From Chondrilla cf. caribensis (lineage: Eukaryota; Porifera; Demospongiae; Chondrillida; Chondrillidae): DNA of 30,000 nucleotides. Positions 15,023 to 25,413 of this stretch are shown piece after piece. The stretch lies in assembly GCA_964020155.1 (NCBI GenBank), contig OZ026553.1, positions 125,001-155,000 of the forward strand. The letters run 5' to 3'. The translations under genes and the position numbers were made by a program. Numbering within the stretch: position 1 is the stretch's first letter; the number at the start of each line of letters is the position of its first letter. The notes under the pieces are model-generated. The model was not told the DNA's origin. It was given only the letters and a program-made list of their open reading frames with translations, and searched no databases.

Positions 15023-17000
15023 CGTGCGTGCGTGTCTGTCTGTCTGTCTGTCTGTCTGTGTACATGCATGTGTACACATTCAACTGATTGAAACATTGAA
15101 CTTAATTTTTGTTGATTTGTTAGCATTTGTTTTTTCCCTACTCAGTCCACTGGGTTGTCATGACAACCCATCATGTGCTCTCTTAGTGGACAGTTGGTTT
15201 GAACGCTACCGTGGTGTGGTGTGCCTGGTGTGTGTGACAGAGGGGACCATCACCAGAGGTGCTACCTTGGTCTCCGCCCACACAAAGGTGGACTACGTCG
15301 TTCAGGACCTCGGTGTGTTGACACCCAAAGAAGTACCAACGACCAGTTTGTGAGCAGATGAGCTACTCCATAGGACTGTTGTTGATACACCTCCTATGTC
15401 CTTATGTACACATTGGTCCAACATGTACACATTGGTCCAACATGTACAGTTGTCCAATATGTACAGTTGTCCAACATGTACAGTTGTCCAACATGTACAG
15501 TTGTCCAACGTGTACAGTTGTCCAACGTGTACAGTTGTCCAACATGTACAATCGTCCAACATGTACAGTTGTCCAACATGTACAGTTATACAACGTGTAC
15601 AGTTGTCCAACGTGTACAGTCGTCCAACGTGTACAGTTGTCCAACGTGTACAGTTGTCCAACGTGTACAGTTGTCCAACGTGTACAGTTGTCCAACTTGT
15701 ACAGAAATGTATTTCTTTTCGTGCATCTTGTCCTAGGAGGGCTGGCCAGGTTGGCTACGTTGTCATGGGGATGAAGACTCCCGGTGAGGCCCATGTAGGG
15801 GATACCTTCGGAGAGGCGGGGTCTTCTGTATCGCCCCTCCCACTCATGAAACCTGCTAAGCCTGTTGTGAGTCAGTCAGTGACTCAAACCGAACAATCCT
15901 TTAGCTTTGACTCCTCCCACAGGTTTTTGCAGGGGTTTTCCCCTCAAATTCAGAAGATTTTGAGACTCTAAAAAGTGCAATCGGTAAACTGTCCCTAAAC
16001 GACTCCAGTGTCACTGTACAGCAGGATAGCAGGTTGGAGTGGGCATGGTGGTGTGGGCGTGTCTGAGATCTTTCCACTCCTGTGTGCATTCCTCCGATCA
16101 GCATAGCTCTGGGTCAGGGGTGGAAGCTAGGGTTCCTCGGCCTTCTTCACATGGACATCTTCATGCAGCGGTTGGAGCAGGAGTACAATACTGCTTGTAT
16201 CGTAACATCACCAAGTGTACATTACAAAGGTGATTCAATGAGTGTTAAACTAATATAAATTACACTGACCTACGTATGTGTGTTGTAACAGCTGTTCTGC
16301 GCAAAAACAGGCAGATTTTGGACATCCACACCCCAAATGAGGTTGTTTGTGTGACAGTTGCTATGGTAACAGGTGTATGTTGCTATCAATGATTGTGTCT
16401 CTAGTTTCCAGACAAAACAAAAGTTATGGAGTATTTAGAACCTGTTGTCATGGCAACCATAATTTCCCCTGATGCTTATACTGGAAAAATTATAGAGTTA
16501 GCTATGGTTCGTTGGTTGGTTGCTATGGATATGCAGTCAGGTGACTGTGTATTGCTGTCTCCCTCCTCCCGCCCACACAGTTTAGCCGTGGTGAACAATT
16601 GGATATGAAATACATTGGATCTAACCGTGTGCTCTTCACATATATGTTCCCTTTGGCAGAAGTTATAGTTGACTTTTATGACAAGCTGAAATCCTTGTCT
16701 TCGGGATATGCTAGGTGACTGAATATTTAGTGTGTTTATGTTTAGTTCTAATGATGGGGTTTTCCCTGTTAGCTTCGACTATGAAGAAAGTGGCCATGAA
16801 CCAGCAGATCTGGTGAAAGTGAGTTTGGATTAAATTGTTTTATGTCTTTCAATTTCCTTGTCCTGTTTTACCATTCAACACCAGTTCCTGACCCCTGCGT
16901 CCTCCTTTGTTCTATTTCACCTCCCGTACTCATCCATCTGGCTGTGTTAGAACATTCCATGTTATAGGATTATACATAGCAAGCAAACACGCAGATATTT

Positions 17001-17089
<89 letters not shown>

Positions 17090-17731
17090 ACACACACAAA
17101 CCCACACATACACACACATGCACTCACAAGCACATGCATGCACACACTTATCTCTCCCTCTCTTCAGTTGGACATACTCCTCAATGGTGTTCCTGTTGAC
17201 GTATTGTCTTCCATTGTCCATCGCACCAAAGCCTACCTTGCCGGTCGTAACATCTGTACCAGGCTTCAACAGGTGATACACAGGTTAGTGTGTACACCTG
17301 CAGTGTCCAAACATTCTGGACAAAGTGCATACCACACCCTTCCACTGGTGACACACCCCTTCTAGACAACTATATGATGTTGCTATCCAAGCGGCAGTGG
17401 GTGGAAAGGTCATTGCCAGGGAAACGTATGTTCCATTCAAACTCATTATCTTTAGATTTCTGCACGATCTCATATTACTGAGTTGATACCCACAGTGTCA
17501 AAGCCACTAGGAAGGATGTCACAGCGAAATGTGTAAGTTTCTAGCAAGTGGTTGTGTGGCACGGCAATTCATCTTTTTCTCCTTCTTCTCCGCTAGTATG
17601 GTGGAGATATTTCAAGAAAGAGGAAGTTGTTGGAACGACAAAGGGAAGGGAAAAAGAAGTTGAAGAGAATCGGGAAAGTAGAACTACCTAAAGAGGCTTT
17701 TATAAGTGTTCTTAGAAAACCGAATAAATGA
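13139..17731 (+). CDS. GUF1: GUF1 (EF4/LepA), mitochondrial elongation-factor GTPase
   Basis: EF4/LepA binds ribosomes and supports faithful mitochondrial translation, probably by back-translocation (family knowledge). Eighteen exons: 13139-13346, 13991-14076, 14205-14267, 14346-14426, 14664-14741, 14805-14953, 15146-15349, 15737-15866, 15923-16032, 16102-16229, 16292-16341, 16405-16506, 16581-16714, 16773-16818, 17168-17283, 17366-17425, 17496-17532, 17597-17731; total 638 residues, close to the usual length. GTPase motifs: P-loop AHIDHGKST (52-60), [23 protein letters not shown] (split by an intron between K and I) and SAK. The LepA-specific C-terminal domain is present ([39 protein letters not shown]). 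The arginine-rich N-terminus ([17 protein letters not shown]) suits a mitochondrial presequence. An in-frame ATG at residue 8 or 10 is an alternative start. Confidence 0.96.
13591..13953. repeat. 12 bp minisatellite, GUF1 intron 1
   Basis: About 30 copies of TTGGATTACTAG/TTGGATTACTGG. The A/G variants occur in runs, and the array ends close to the acceptor at 13990. Because the unit is a multiple of three, it reads open on both strands. Confidence 0.97.
14505..14660. repeat. CA-rich imperfect repeat, GUF1 intron 4
   Basis: Degenerate tandem units of CCTACACTCACACCCACCAA type, ending directly at the acceptor at 14663. Confidence 0.75.
14954..15060. repeat. (GT)n/(GTCT)n microsatellite starting at the GUF1 intron 6 donor
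   Basis: The exon ends CCCAAG at 14953 and the intron begins directly with about 32 GT dinucleotides, then TGCG and TGTC tetranucleotide runs. The 5' splice site is therefore GTGTGT, embedded in the microsatellite. Confidence 0.96.
15404..15704. repeat. 17 bp minisatellite, GUF1 intron 7
   Basis: About 17-18 copies of CAACATGTACAGTTGTC, with CATGTAC/CGTGTAC variants clustered at the two ends. The first copies have CATTGGTC. Confidence 0.95.
17002..17135. repeat. (CA)n microsatellite, GUF1 intron 14
   Basis: Pure CA run of about 43 dinucleotides followed by degenerate CA-rich sequence, ending about 30 bp before the acceptor at 17167. It is the only dinucleotide run in the window that reads as CA in transcript sense. 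Confidence 0.95.
17723..17728 (+). terminator. Possible GUF1 poly(A) signal overlapping the last codons
   Basis: The final codons CCG AAT AAA TGA contain AATAAA directly before the stop. No other AATAAA or ATTAAA occurs before the next gene's ATG 107 bp later. Confidence 0.5.
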
Positions 17732-17838
17732 CTGAACATGAGGAAGAGCACCACGTGATACTCTAATCACAAAATGGCCGTTTGAAATATTTCCAAAGGT
17801 CGTATTTTCACTCGTTTTATATATAGTTGACGGGCACG
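17732..17838 (+). promoter_or_regulatory. Compact GUF1-CYB5R intergenic region and CYB5R promoter
   Basis: The segment contains a CACGTG E-box at 17752-17757, an AAAATGGCCG YY1-like word at 17771-17780 and a TATATATAG stretch at 17818-17826, 13 bp before the CYB5R ATG. Both GUF1 3' processing and CYB5R initiation must fit here. Confidence 0.6.
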
Positions 17839-20752
17839 ATGGAGGTTGAAGTCGTAGTTGGTTTAGTTACTTTAGGTGCTGTGGTTATCGGGGCAGGCTT
17901 ATGGGCGATGCTGAGGGGTGGACGTGGCACTAGTGGAAGCGGGAAAACTCGCTCTACCACTCTAGTTCCGGACAAGAAGATCCCAATGAAGTTGACTGAA
18001 AAGCTGGTTAGTATTTCGAGTGTGTGTATCTATACCATTGGTTCGTAAACCAACAATGGTTCAAAAAGAGAAGTTCCGCTGTACATGCATTATCACAGTG
18101 CTGTTATAAAGAGACAGTCCTTGTATAGAGTGCTGTTATAAAGAGACTGTCCTTGTATAGAGTGCTGTTATAAGAGACAGTCCTTGTATAGAGTGCTGTT
18201 ATAAGAGACAGTCCTTGTATAGAGTGCTGTTATAAAGAGACTGTCCTTGTATAGAGTGCTGTTATAAAGAGACTGTCCTTGTATAGAGTGCTGTTATAAG
18301 AGACAGTCCTTGTATAGAGTGCTGTTATAAAGAGACTGTCCTTGTATAGAGTGCTGTTATAAAGAGACTGTCCTTGTATAGAGTGCTGTTATAAGAGACA
18401 GTCCTTGTATAGAGTGCTGTTATAAGAGACAGTCCTTGTATAGAGTGCTGTTATAAGAGACAGTCCTTGTATAGAGTGCTGTTATAAAGAGACAGTCCTC
18501 GTATAGAATGCTGTTATAAGAGACAGTCCTTGTATAGAGTGCTGTTATAAAGAGACTGTCCTCGTATAGAGTGCTGTTATAAAGAGACTGTCCTCGTATA
18601 GAGTGCTGTTATAAAGAGACTGTCCTCGTATAGAGTGCTGTTATAAAGAGACTGTCCTCGTATAGAGTGCTGTTATAAAGAGACTGTCCCTGTATAGAGT
18701 GCTGTTATAAAGAGACTGTCCTTGTACAGAGTGCTGTTATAAGAGACAGTCCTTGTATAGAGTGCTGTTATAAGAGACAGTCCTTGTATAGAGTGCTGTT
18801 ATAAGAGACAGTCCTTGTACAGAGTGCTGTTATAAAGAGACTGTCCTTGTATAGAGTGCTGTTATAAAGAGACTGTCCTCGTATAGAGTGCTGTTATAAA
18901 GAGACTGTCCTTGTACAGAATGCTGTTATAAAGAGACTGTCCCTGTATAGAGTGCTGTTATAAGAGACTGTCCTTGTACAGAATGCTGTTATAAAGAGAC
19001 TGTCCTTGTGTAGAGTGCTGTTATAAGATACTGTCCTTGTACAGAGTGCTGTTATAAAGAGACTGTCCTTGTGTAGAGTACTGTTATAAAGAGACTGTCC
19101 TTGTATTGACTGTTGTGGTAAAGAGACTGTCCTTGTATAGCAGTCATCTCATTCTGCCGAGGTGTGACTGCTCTAAAGCTGCTACTGTTGGCTCCCTCCA
19201 GATTGTTACACACGACACAAGAAAGTTCACGTTCCGTCTGCCATCTTCCAGTGCCGTCCTGGGACTTCCTGTTGGTGAGCCTTAATTAGAACACATCGAC
19301 ACTTCGCTATTTTCACTGACTGCTATTCATGCAAAGGTAACCACATGTATTTGTCGGCCATGATCAACGGGGAGTTGGTGACACGCCCATACACGCCTGT
19401 TACCAGTGACGACGAAATTGGCTACTTCGACCTCGTCATCAAGGTCTACGAGAGAGGGGTCCATCCAAAGTTTCCTGAGGGGGGCAAAATGTCCCAATAC
19501 CTGGACTCCCTGAATATCGGGGACACTATTGACTGCAGGGGACCGTCTGGTAAGGTCATTTATAAAGGTCGTGGTGTGTTTGATGTGAAAGAGCCTGGCA
19601 AACCGAGAGAAGAGAGATGTGTCAGGAGTGTCGGACTGATAGCGGGGGGCACAGGGATCACCCCAATGCTGCAGATCATCAAGGCCATCTTGAAGGACCC
19701 GGAGGACAACACCAAAGTAACTTTGCTCTTTGCAAACCAGGTTTGTTGTTATTTATTTTTATTGGTTATTTATTTCTGTTTGTTGTTAGTTGTTTGGTCA
19801 TTGTTAGTTTATAAAGAGTATAGTGGTTTGTAAAAGCTACTGTTTTACAGTGTGCACACCCTCTGGAGGTCCCTACAGACTTGGGTGGGACAGGAGAACA
19901 GAATTTCATCCATTTATCACTTCAGAACCCCTATAGGCCAAATGTGACATACATAATATATAAAAAAGGATACTTTTATTGTTTTGTTTGTTTTCTGCTG
20001 TTTTTTGTTGTTTGTGCCCTTACCACTACTACTCCTTGTACCAGACTGAAGAGGACATTCTACTGAGAGATGAACTGGAGTCATATCAAAGCCACGACCA
20101 GTTCAGTCTTTGGTACACTTTGGACCGCCCACCAGCTGGTTAGTTGTACCAACTAGTGTGTCCCCGGGGACCCCATGCCAACTAGCATGTCCCCGGGGGA
20201 CCCTATGCCAATTAGCATGTCCCTAGAGAAATGTTGTTACTCATTTCCACCCAATACAGTACACCTCCATCAAATACAGTACGCCTCCATCCAATACAGT
20301 ACACCTCCATCAAATACAGTACACCTCCACCCAATACGGTACACATCCATCAAATACAGTACACCTCCATCAAATACAGTACACATCCACCCAATACGGT
20401 ACACATCCATCAAATACGGTACACATCCATCCAATACGGTACACCTCCATCCAATACAATACACCTCCATCTAATACAGTACACCTCCATCAAATACAGT
20501 ACACCTCCATCCAATACAGTACACATCCATCAAATACAGTACACATCCATCTACTACAATATACCTCCATCCAACTTAGGATGGACATACAGCAGCGGTT
20601 TCATCACGGACCAGATGATTAGTGAGTGTCTTCCCCCACCTGGTGAGGACACACTGATCCTGGCATGTGGACCACCTCCAATGATCAAGTTTGCAGTCCG
20701 TCCCAACCTGCAGAAGCTAGGCTACGAGGAGAAGAATTACGTCATGTTTTAG
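17839..20752 (+). CDS. CYB5R3: NADH-cytochrome b5 reductase
   Basis: A flavoenzyme that passes electrons from NADH through FAD to cytochrome b5 for lipid desaturation and haem-protein reduction. Exons: 17839-18006, 19202-19274, 19337-19740, 20045-20138, 20580-20752; total 303 residues, typical length. An N-terminal hydrophobic anchor ([21 protein letters not shown]) is followed by a basic linker. FAD site: [10 protein letters not shown] (RPYTP at residues 97-101) and [12 protein letters not shown] site: [10 protein letters not shown] and CGPPPM. The protein ends NYVMF, like the family's terminal F. An upstream in-frame TTG at 17827 exists, but the ATG at 17839 is the natural start. No N-myristoylation glycine is seen, so membrane attachment would rely on the helix. 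CYB5R2 versus CYB5R3 is undecided. Confidence 0.95.
18097..19141. repeat. 31/32 bp minisatellite, CYB5R intron 1
   Basis: About 32 copies of GAGTGCTGTTATAAAGAGAC followed by TGTCCTTGTATA. Two unit types alternate: a 32 bp type with AAAGAGACTGTCC and a 31 bp type with AAGAGACAGTCC. Distal copies show CTCG and TACAG variants. Confidence 0.97.
20247..20574. repeat. 20 bp minisatellite, CYB5R intron 4
   Basis: About 16 copies of CCATCAAATACAGTACACCT with CCATCC, ACACAT and CGGT variants. The array runs to within a few bases of the acceptor at 20579. Confidence 0.95.
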
Positions 20753-20811
20753 TAGCAATATCGGACTTCTGGTAGTGGTGAATGATAGGTTATAGGATTA
20801 GTGATAATGGT

Positions 20812-20817
20812 ATTAAA
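20812..20817 (+). terminator. CYB5R poly(A) signal (ATTAAA)
   Basis: ATTAAA, the commonest variant hexamer, 60 bp after the stop codon and followed by T-rich sequence (TTGTTTTTATT). Confidence 0.5.
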
Positions 20818-21554
20818 TCTTAATTGTTTTTATTACATATAATTATTGTTTAGATTTAGCATATTATATTCATGGGACACAGAAGTTCAATGTGTACATA
20901 ACATTGATGATGTAATAAGTAAATGTTAATGACTCAGAATTTTGATTTCCAAATCTCCTGAGAATTGTAATTGTAGAATTTGGTTCCTGGAATGCTATAC
21001 ACCAGCCTCCCCAGTGTCTGCGTAGCACACAATGACACATATTGATGTATGTACACTCCTCTGGAGCTGCTATATACGTAGCTATTGTACTCATATCTAT
21101 GGCTGACCTCCCAGCTAGAATAGTGTCTTCTGCATTCGTGGAATGACCAAGTACACACAGTCTCTGTGGAAAGTCCCCGTAAATCTAACCATGGGTGTGT
21201 TCGACCCTGAATGGGTGACCTTTCCTCATTTTATTTTCAAATTGTGCACCAGTATGTATGTACTACCACTACATGTACCAGACAATGTGAAACACTATAG
21301 AGCAATCTATGTATATATACCAATGTGCAGGAATGATGACAGTATGTATAGGCTAGTCGGAGCTACTGATTATTGCTGCTGGTTGGGGACTTTAACACTA
21401 ATTTTATGGGCTGTTTCTCCATGTCATAGGTACTGTATCCCAAGATATAATGTTCATACTGATATATATTCATAACTATGTTGTTTCATAATTTAATTAC
21501 AATTAATTTAATTATAATTACCAGCAAATATGACATTATTATAATAATACCCCC

Positions 21555-21560
21555 TTTAAT
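21555..21560 (-). terminator. Candidate poly(A) signal of the FGFR1OP2-like gene
   Basis: TTTAAT on plus reads ATTAAA on minus, 133 bp past the stop codon. Other AT-rich hexamers nearby make the choice uncertain. Confidence 0.35.
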
Positions 21561-21692
21561 ATTATAAGGTGCAGAGATAACATAATTTACAACAATGAAC
21601 ATGTCTAAATATAACATGTTGACAGCCATTAACTGACAATTGTTTAGGAAACAGTGATTACATAAAATTGTGCACACACACATCCAATCAGT

Positions 21693-24219
21693 TTACTTGA
21701 TATCTTCTACTGCTATTGGTGATATTTTAGAGTTTGAAGTTTGTGACCTAACTGTACAGTTAAAAGAAGGGGGAATGTTGCCATGACTACCATCCTTTAA
21801 TAACTCTCCTTGATCTTCATTGGGGGAATCCCCGTCCAACTCTTCATCAAGCCAAGGTTGGAAAATCTCGTCCATTTGTTGTAGAGCGATACTGACATCT
21901 TGGTCCTGGTGGGAAGGGACCGGAAGTGATGGCTGGGTAGCTGGTGTTGGAGGGTCCTCACTGGACGGCCACGATATGTTGACCTCGTCTTCTATCGGAG
22001 ATGACAACAGCCCATCCTTTATGAATGGGCCATCCGTGGAGGAGTTGTGAGGAGACAGGAAAACATCGGGGTTTGTAGGGGAAGGAATGCTACCAGTGAG
22101 ACTCTTGGAAGACCTGGAGGAAGACAAACTAAGACGTGGGTCTTCTTCTTCCACCTCTGATTTTCTTTTCTCCACGTGTTCTTGGCCATTTTTGCCAACA
22201 TAGGGCTCCAGGACTGACTGATCCGCTAAATACAACAACTCGCGCAAGTTTTTATTCTCGAACTCAAGCTGTGAGACCCTTTGATGGAGTTGGTAGACCT
22301 CCTGGTCTGTGGAGTTGGCTGCTTCTGACATGACATGGGCCATTTCAAACAGCCTCTGTTGTGCAAGGTATAGCTCCTGAGAGGAGAGAGAACAAGCATA
22401 GGCTGTGAGTGACGGGAGATACAGCCGTACAGACAGTACAGAATGATGGAAGACACAGCAGTACAGACAGTACAGAATCACGGGAGACACAGCAGTACAG
22501 ACAGTACAGAATGACGGGAGACACAGCAGTACAGACAGTACAGAATCACGGGAGACACAGCAGTACAGACAGTACAGAATGACGGGAGACACAGTACAGA
22601 CAGTGGAGAATGACGGGAGACACAGTACAGACAGTGGAGAATGACGGGAGACACAGTACAGACAGTGGAGAATGACGGGAGACACAGTACAGACAGTGGA
22701 GAATGACGGGAGACACAGTACAGACAGTGGAGAATGATGGGAGACACAGCAGTGCAGACAGTAGAGAAAGAAACAGGCTTACTTGTTCGTAACCTTTTGA
22801 TTTGTCTTCTCTACTTGGAACACTGTTCATTAGAGCGCAAACCTATCATGGGTTAAAAATGTCATGTGACACCCACATGATATCAAAACTCGCACTACCA
22901 CTCGCATAAGGAGATAAGCCTGATGACAGTTACGTTCTCCACAAACAATCAACATATCATAGTTCCTTACTAGGAGTGAACATATCCTTACTAGTTCCCC
23001 ACAAGCACTCCACCACCCCTTCCCCACAAGCACTTCACCCACCCCTTCCCCACAAGCACTTCACCCACCCCTTCCCCACAAGCACTCCACCCACCCCTTC
23101 CCCATAAGCACTCCACCCACCCCTTCCCCACAAGCACTTCACCCACCCCTTCCCCACAAGCACTCCACCCACCCCTTCCCCGTAAGCACTCCACCCACCC
23201 CTTCCCCACATATTACACCCACCCACCCCCCACAAGCACTCCAACCAACCCTTCCCCACAAGCACTCCAACCACCCCTTCCCCACAAGCACTCCACCCAC
23301 CCCTTCCCCACATATTACACCCACCCACCCCCCACAAGCACTCCACCCACCCCTTCCCCACATATTACACCCACCCACCCCCCACAAGCACTCCACCCAC
23401 CCCTTCCCCACATATTACACCCACCCACCCCCCACAAGCACTCCACCAACCTGCTGTCTGTATGTGCTCATGATCGTCTCCAGGGCATCCTTGTGCTCCT
23501 GCAGGGATGAGCGCAGCTCAGCATTGTCTCTTTGCAGCTGCTGAAGGTAGGCCTCCTCGATCTGTGGCAGGTGCCTGTGGTGGTCCCCTCCCTGAACACT
23601 CATCAGAGTGTCACGAAACTACACAGGAGAGAACGCATGTAGATGACAGACACACCAACTGATTCAAGTGACCACAGTCACAAAGACTCTCGTGTACGTA
23701 CTCCAGGTGCAACAGGTTGACAGTGTGTGTGTGTGTGTGGAGGTAGAGGAGTGGATCACAACTATAAGTACATAAAATTCACGAAGACGCTCGAGGAGGT
23801 GCTCGCAGATAAGAAGCTACTGTGGACATCACGTGCGGTTATAGCTTTGGACCAGAAAATACTAACCAACCGCGAGTTAACCTGACCATCAGCACGGTCG
23901 GAGATACAAGGGTAGGCTTTATGCCCGCCCCAGCACCGTCCGTTGGGGAAATGACAGCTAAAGGACAATAATCCAAACTTAACGCGTGTTACTAATGGAC
24001 ATAAGCCATTAGACGAGAGACGAAAAGCCAGGGAGGACAAGTTATACGCATGAACAAGCAGTAGTAGTTTTGGATGCTTACAGTCCTCATATTTTCAACC
24101 GTCTGTCGGAGGTCTTCTCCCAAGTGAAGTAGATTGAAGGCAAGAGTTTCATTAGCGCGTGATTTTTCCTCTAATTCTCTGGTGGCCCTCAATAACTCCC
24201 GAAGCGAAGACCGCTCCAT
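21693..24219 (-). CDS. FGFR1OP2: FGFR1OP2/SIKE-family coiled-coil protein
   Basis: FGFR1OP2 and SIKE1 are coiled-coil subunits of STRIPAK phosphatase-kinase complexes; SIKE also dampens TBK1/IKKepsilon signalling (family knowledge). Minus-strand exons: 24082-24219 (ATG at 24219), 23451-23618, 22783-22842, 21693-22376; total 349 residues. All three introns are phase 0. The conserved core is QLQRDNAELRSSLQEHKDAL followed by ETIMSTYRQQV (family: ENKELRTSLEEHQ...IMSKYREQM), and later RLFEMAHVMSEAAN and QLEFENKNLRELLYLA. The first exon is an amphipathic heptad-rich helix. About 140 C-terminal residues after the second coiled coil are Ser/Pro/acidic and probably disordered, making this longer than vertebrate homologs (roughly 210-250 residues). 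Family is clear; the choice between the two vertebrate names is arbitrary. Confidence 0.88.
22409..22764. repeat. 31/34 bp minisatellite, FGFR1OP2-like intron 3
   Basis: About 11 copies on plus of GAATGACGGGAGACACAGTA followed by CAGACAGTGGA. One subset has an extra CAG (ACAGCAGTACAG) and ATCACGG. The two types are segregated: the longer type at 22440-22590 and the shorter at 22590-22740. Confidence 0.94.
22996..23450. repeat. 26 bp minisatellite flush with the donor, FGFR1OP2-like intron 2
   Basis: In transcript sense the exon ends CAGCAG and the intron starts GTTGGTGGAGTGCTTGTGGG. The array repeats GTGGGTGGAGTGCTTGTGGG plus GAAGGG. A second block type with GGGTGTAATATGTGGGGAAG (period about 52 bp) alternates in the donor-proximal half. 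Confidence 0.94.
23619..24081. other. FGFR1OP2-like intron 1, mostly unique sequence
   Basis: Apart from a short GT run at 23722-23738 this intron has no tandem array, unlike most long introns here. The part at 23760-23990 has coding-like composition in overlapping frames on both strands but no recognisable domain. Confidence 0.5.
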
Positions 24220-24595
24220 TTATAATACTCCTTTGACACCGAACTCAAAAAATAATGAAAAAATACCCTAAAAATACCGAATTGTAGCCGAGAACAGGAG
24301 AAACCTTGACAAGTTCTCCAACAACTTCCACAAAATGGTTTTACAAGAGACAAGATACATTGGCAGCCATTTTCTCCATCGTTGTCGGATAAAGTTAAGA
24401 TTATTCATGAGGCGCAGGTCACGTGCTCCTCAGCTGGGCTGAAGGATAGACACTAGTAAAGGGAAGAAGCAACAGTACTAGATCTCTCTCATGTGGAGCG
24501 AACAGGAGTGGAGATTGACGGATACGAGGAAATAAAGCCCTTCACTTCCTACTCACACCCGATCACTTATCTACCGCGAGGGAGAACGTCTACAA
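24220..24595. promoter_or_regulatory. Divergent FGFR1OP2-like/MICAL promoter
   Basis: 376 bp between start codons. Features: GGCAGCCATTTT (YY1-like on minus) at 24362-24373, CACGTG at 24420-24425, and the MICAL ATG itself inside ATGGCGG. The segment has no repeats and no open frame of interest. 5' UTRs of both genes must lie here. Confidence 0.65.
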
Positions 24596-25327
24596 ATGGC
24601 GGAGGAGGTTGTTGATGGCGGTCCGGATCCATACTCGCTGTTTGACCAGTTCCTGGCCTCGAACACAATGCAGGACATTGTGTCCATCTTCGACCGTTTG
24701 AAGAAACGGCTCAGGTTGGACCCTGGGCTGAAGCACCTCCCATTGTACAGCGCTTTGAAGGAGAAGTTGACTACTTGGAAATGCCGCTCTATTTGGAACG
24801 AACTGGACAAAAGAGCTTCTCAAAAGGTTAAGAAAGTAAACCAACACTTCACCACCCCTCAGTGATAAGACCACCTCGATAATAGGGTCTCCATATTTCA
24901 GTTCCAGGAATTCCTGTACTGTACTTTCACTCTCTGTGCACTTCCCGGCACCTTCAGAATTAGGATCACCTCACAACTGAGACCATGTTGACTGGTCCCC
25001 CAGGTGGTCTTAGCTGTGGTGTTGTACTGTACTCTTCATATTTGGCCCTGTTGACTCAAATGCCAATGTGTTGTTGATGTGAGTGTGTTGAAGGGCTAGA
25101 ACAGGAGTAGAGGCAGACCCATGCAGTTGTCAACTTGTGCAGAATCAATGGACTCGTGATTATTTGGGGTGTATGTTGTGTCTATGAGGGACGTGAGGTG
25201 CTTGTGTGTTGTGTCTTGAGTTGACGTATGGTTTAAGTAGTAGTGTAATAATACTATCGTTGAAGGAAATGTTTGTTTGTGGAGAGACCGAGTGGGAGTG
25301 AGGGAGGTACATTTGTAAGTGGAGTGG

Positions 25328-25369
<42 letters not shown>

Positions 25370-25381
25370 GTGTGTGTGTGT

Positions 25382-25413
<32 letters not shown>

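Larger units (their letters stand above)
20753..21692. other. Convergent intergenic region, CYB5R/FGFR1OP2 3' ends
   Basis: About 940 bp, AT-rich (TTTAATTACAATTAATTTAA around 21486), free of tandem arrays. ATTAAA at 20812-20817 (plus) lies 60 bp after the CYB5R stop. TTTAAT at 21555-21560 is ATTAAA for the minus-strand gene, 133 bp after its stop. A 110-codon open frame at 21143-21475 has no recognisable domain, and I treat it as chance. Confidence 0.6.

Noticed and set aside
17827..17838. Upstream TTG start adding MTGT to the b5 reductase
   Set aside because: A nuclear animal gene would normally use the ATG at 17839, which starts just before the membrane anchor.
21143..21475. 110-codon open frame between CYB5R and FGFR1OP2-like genes
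   Set aside because: AT-rich 3' region, no recognisable domain and no splice or promoter support.
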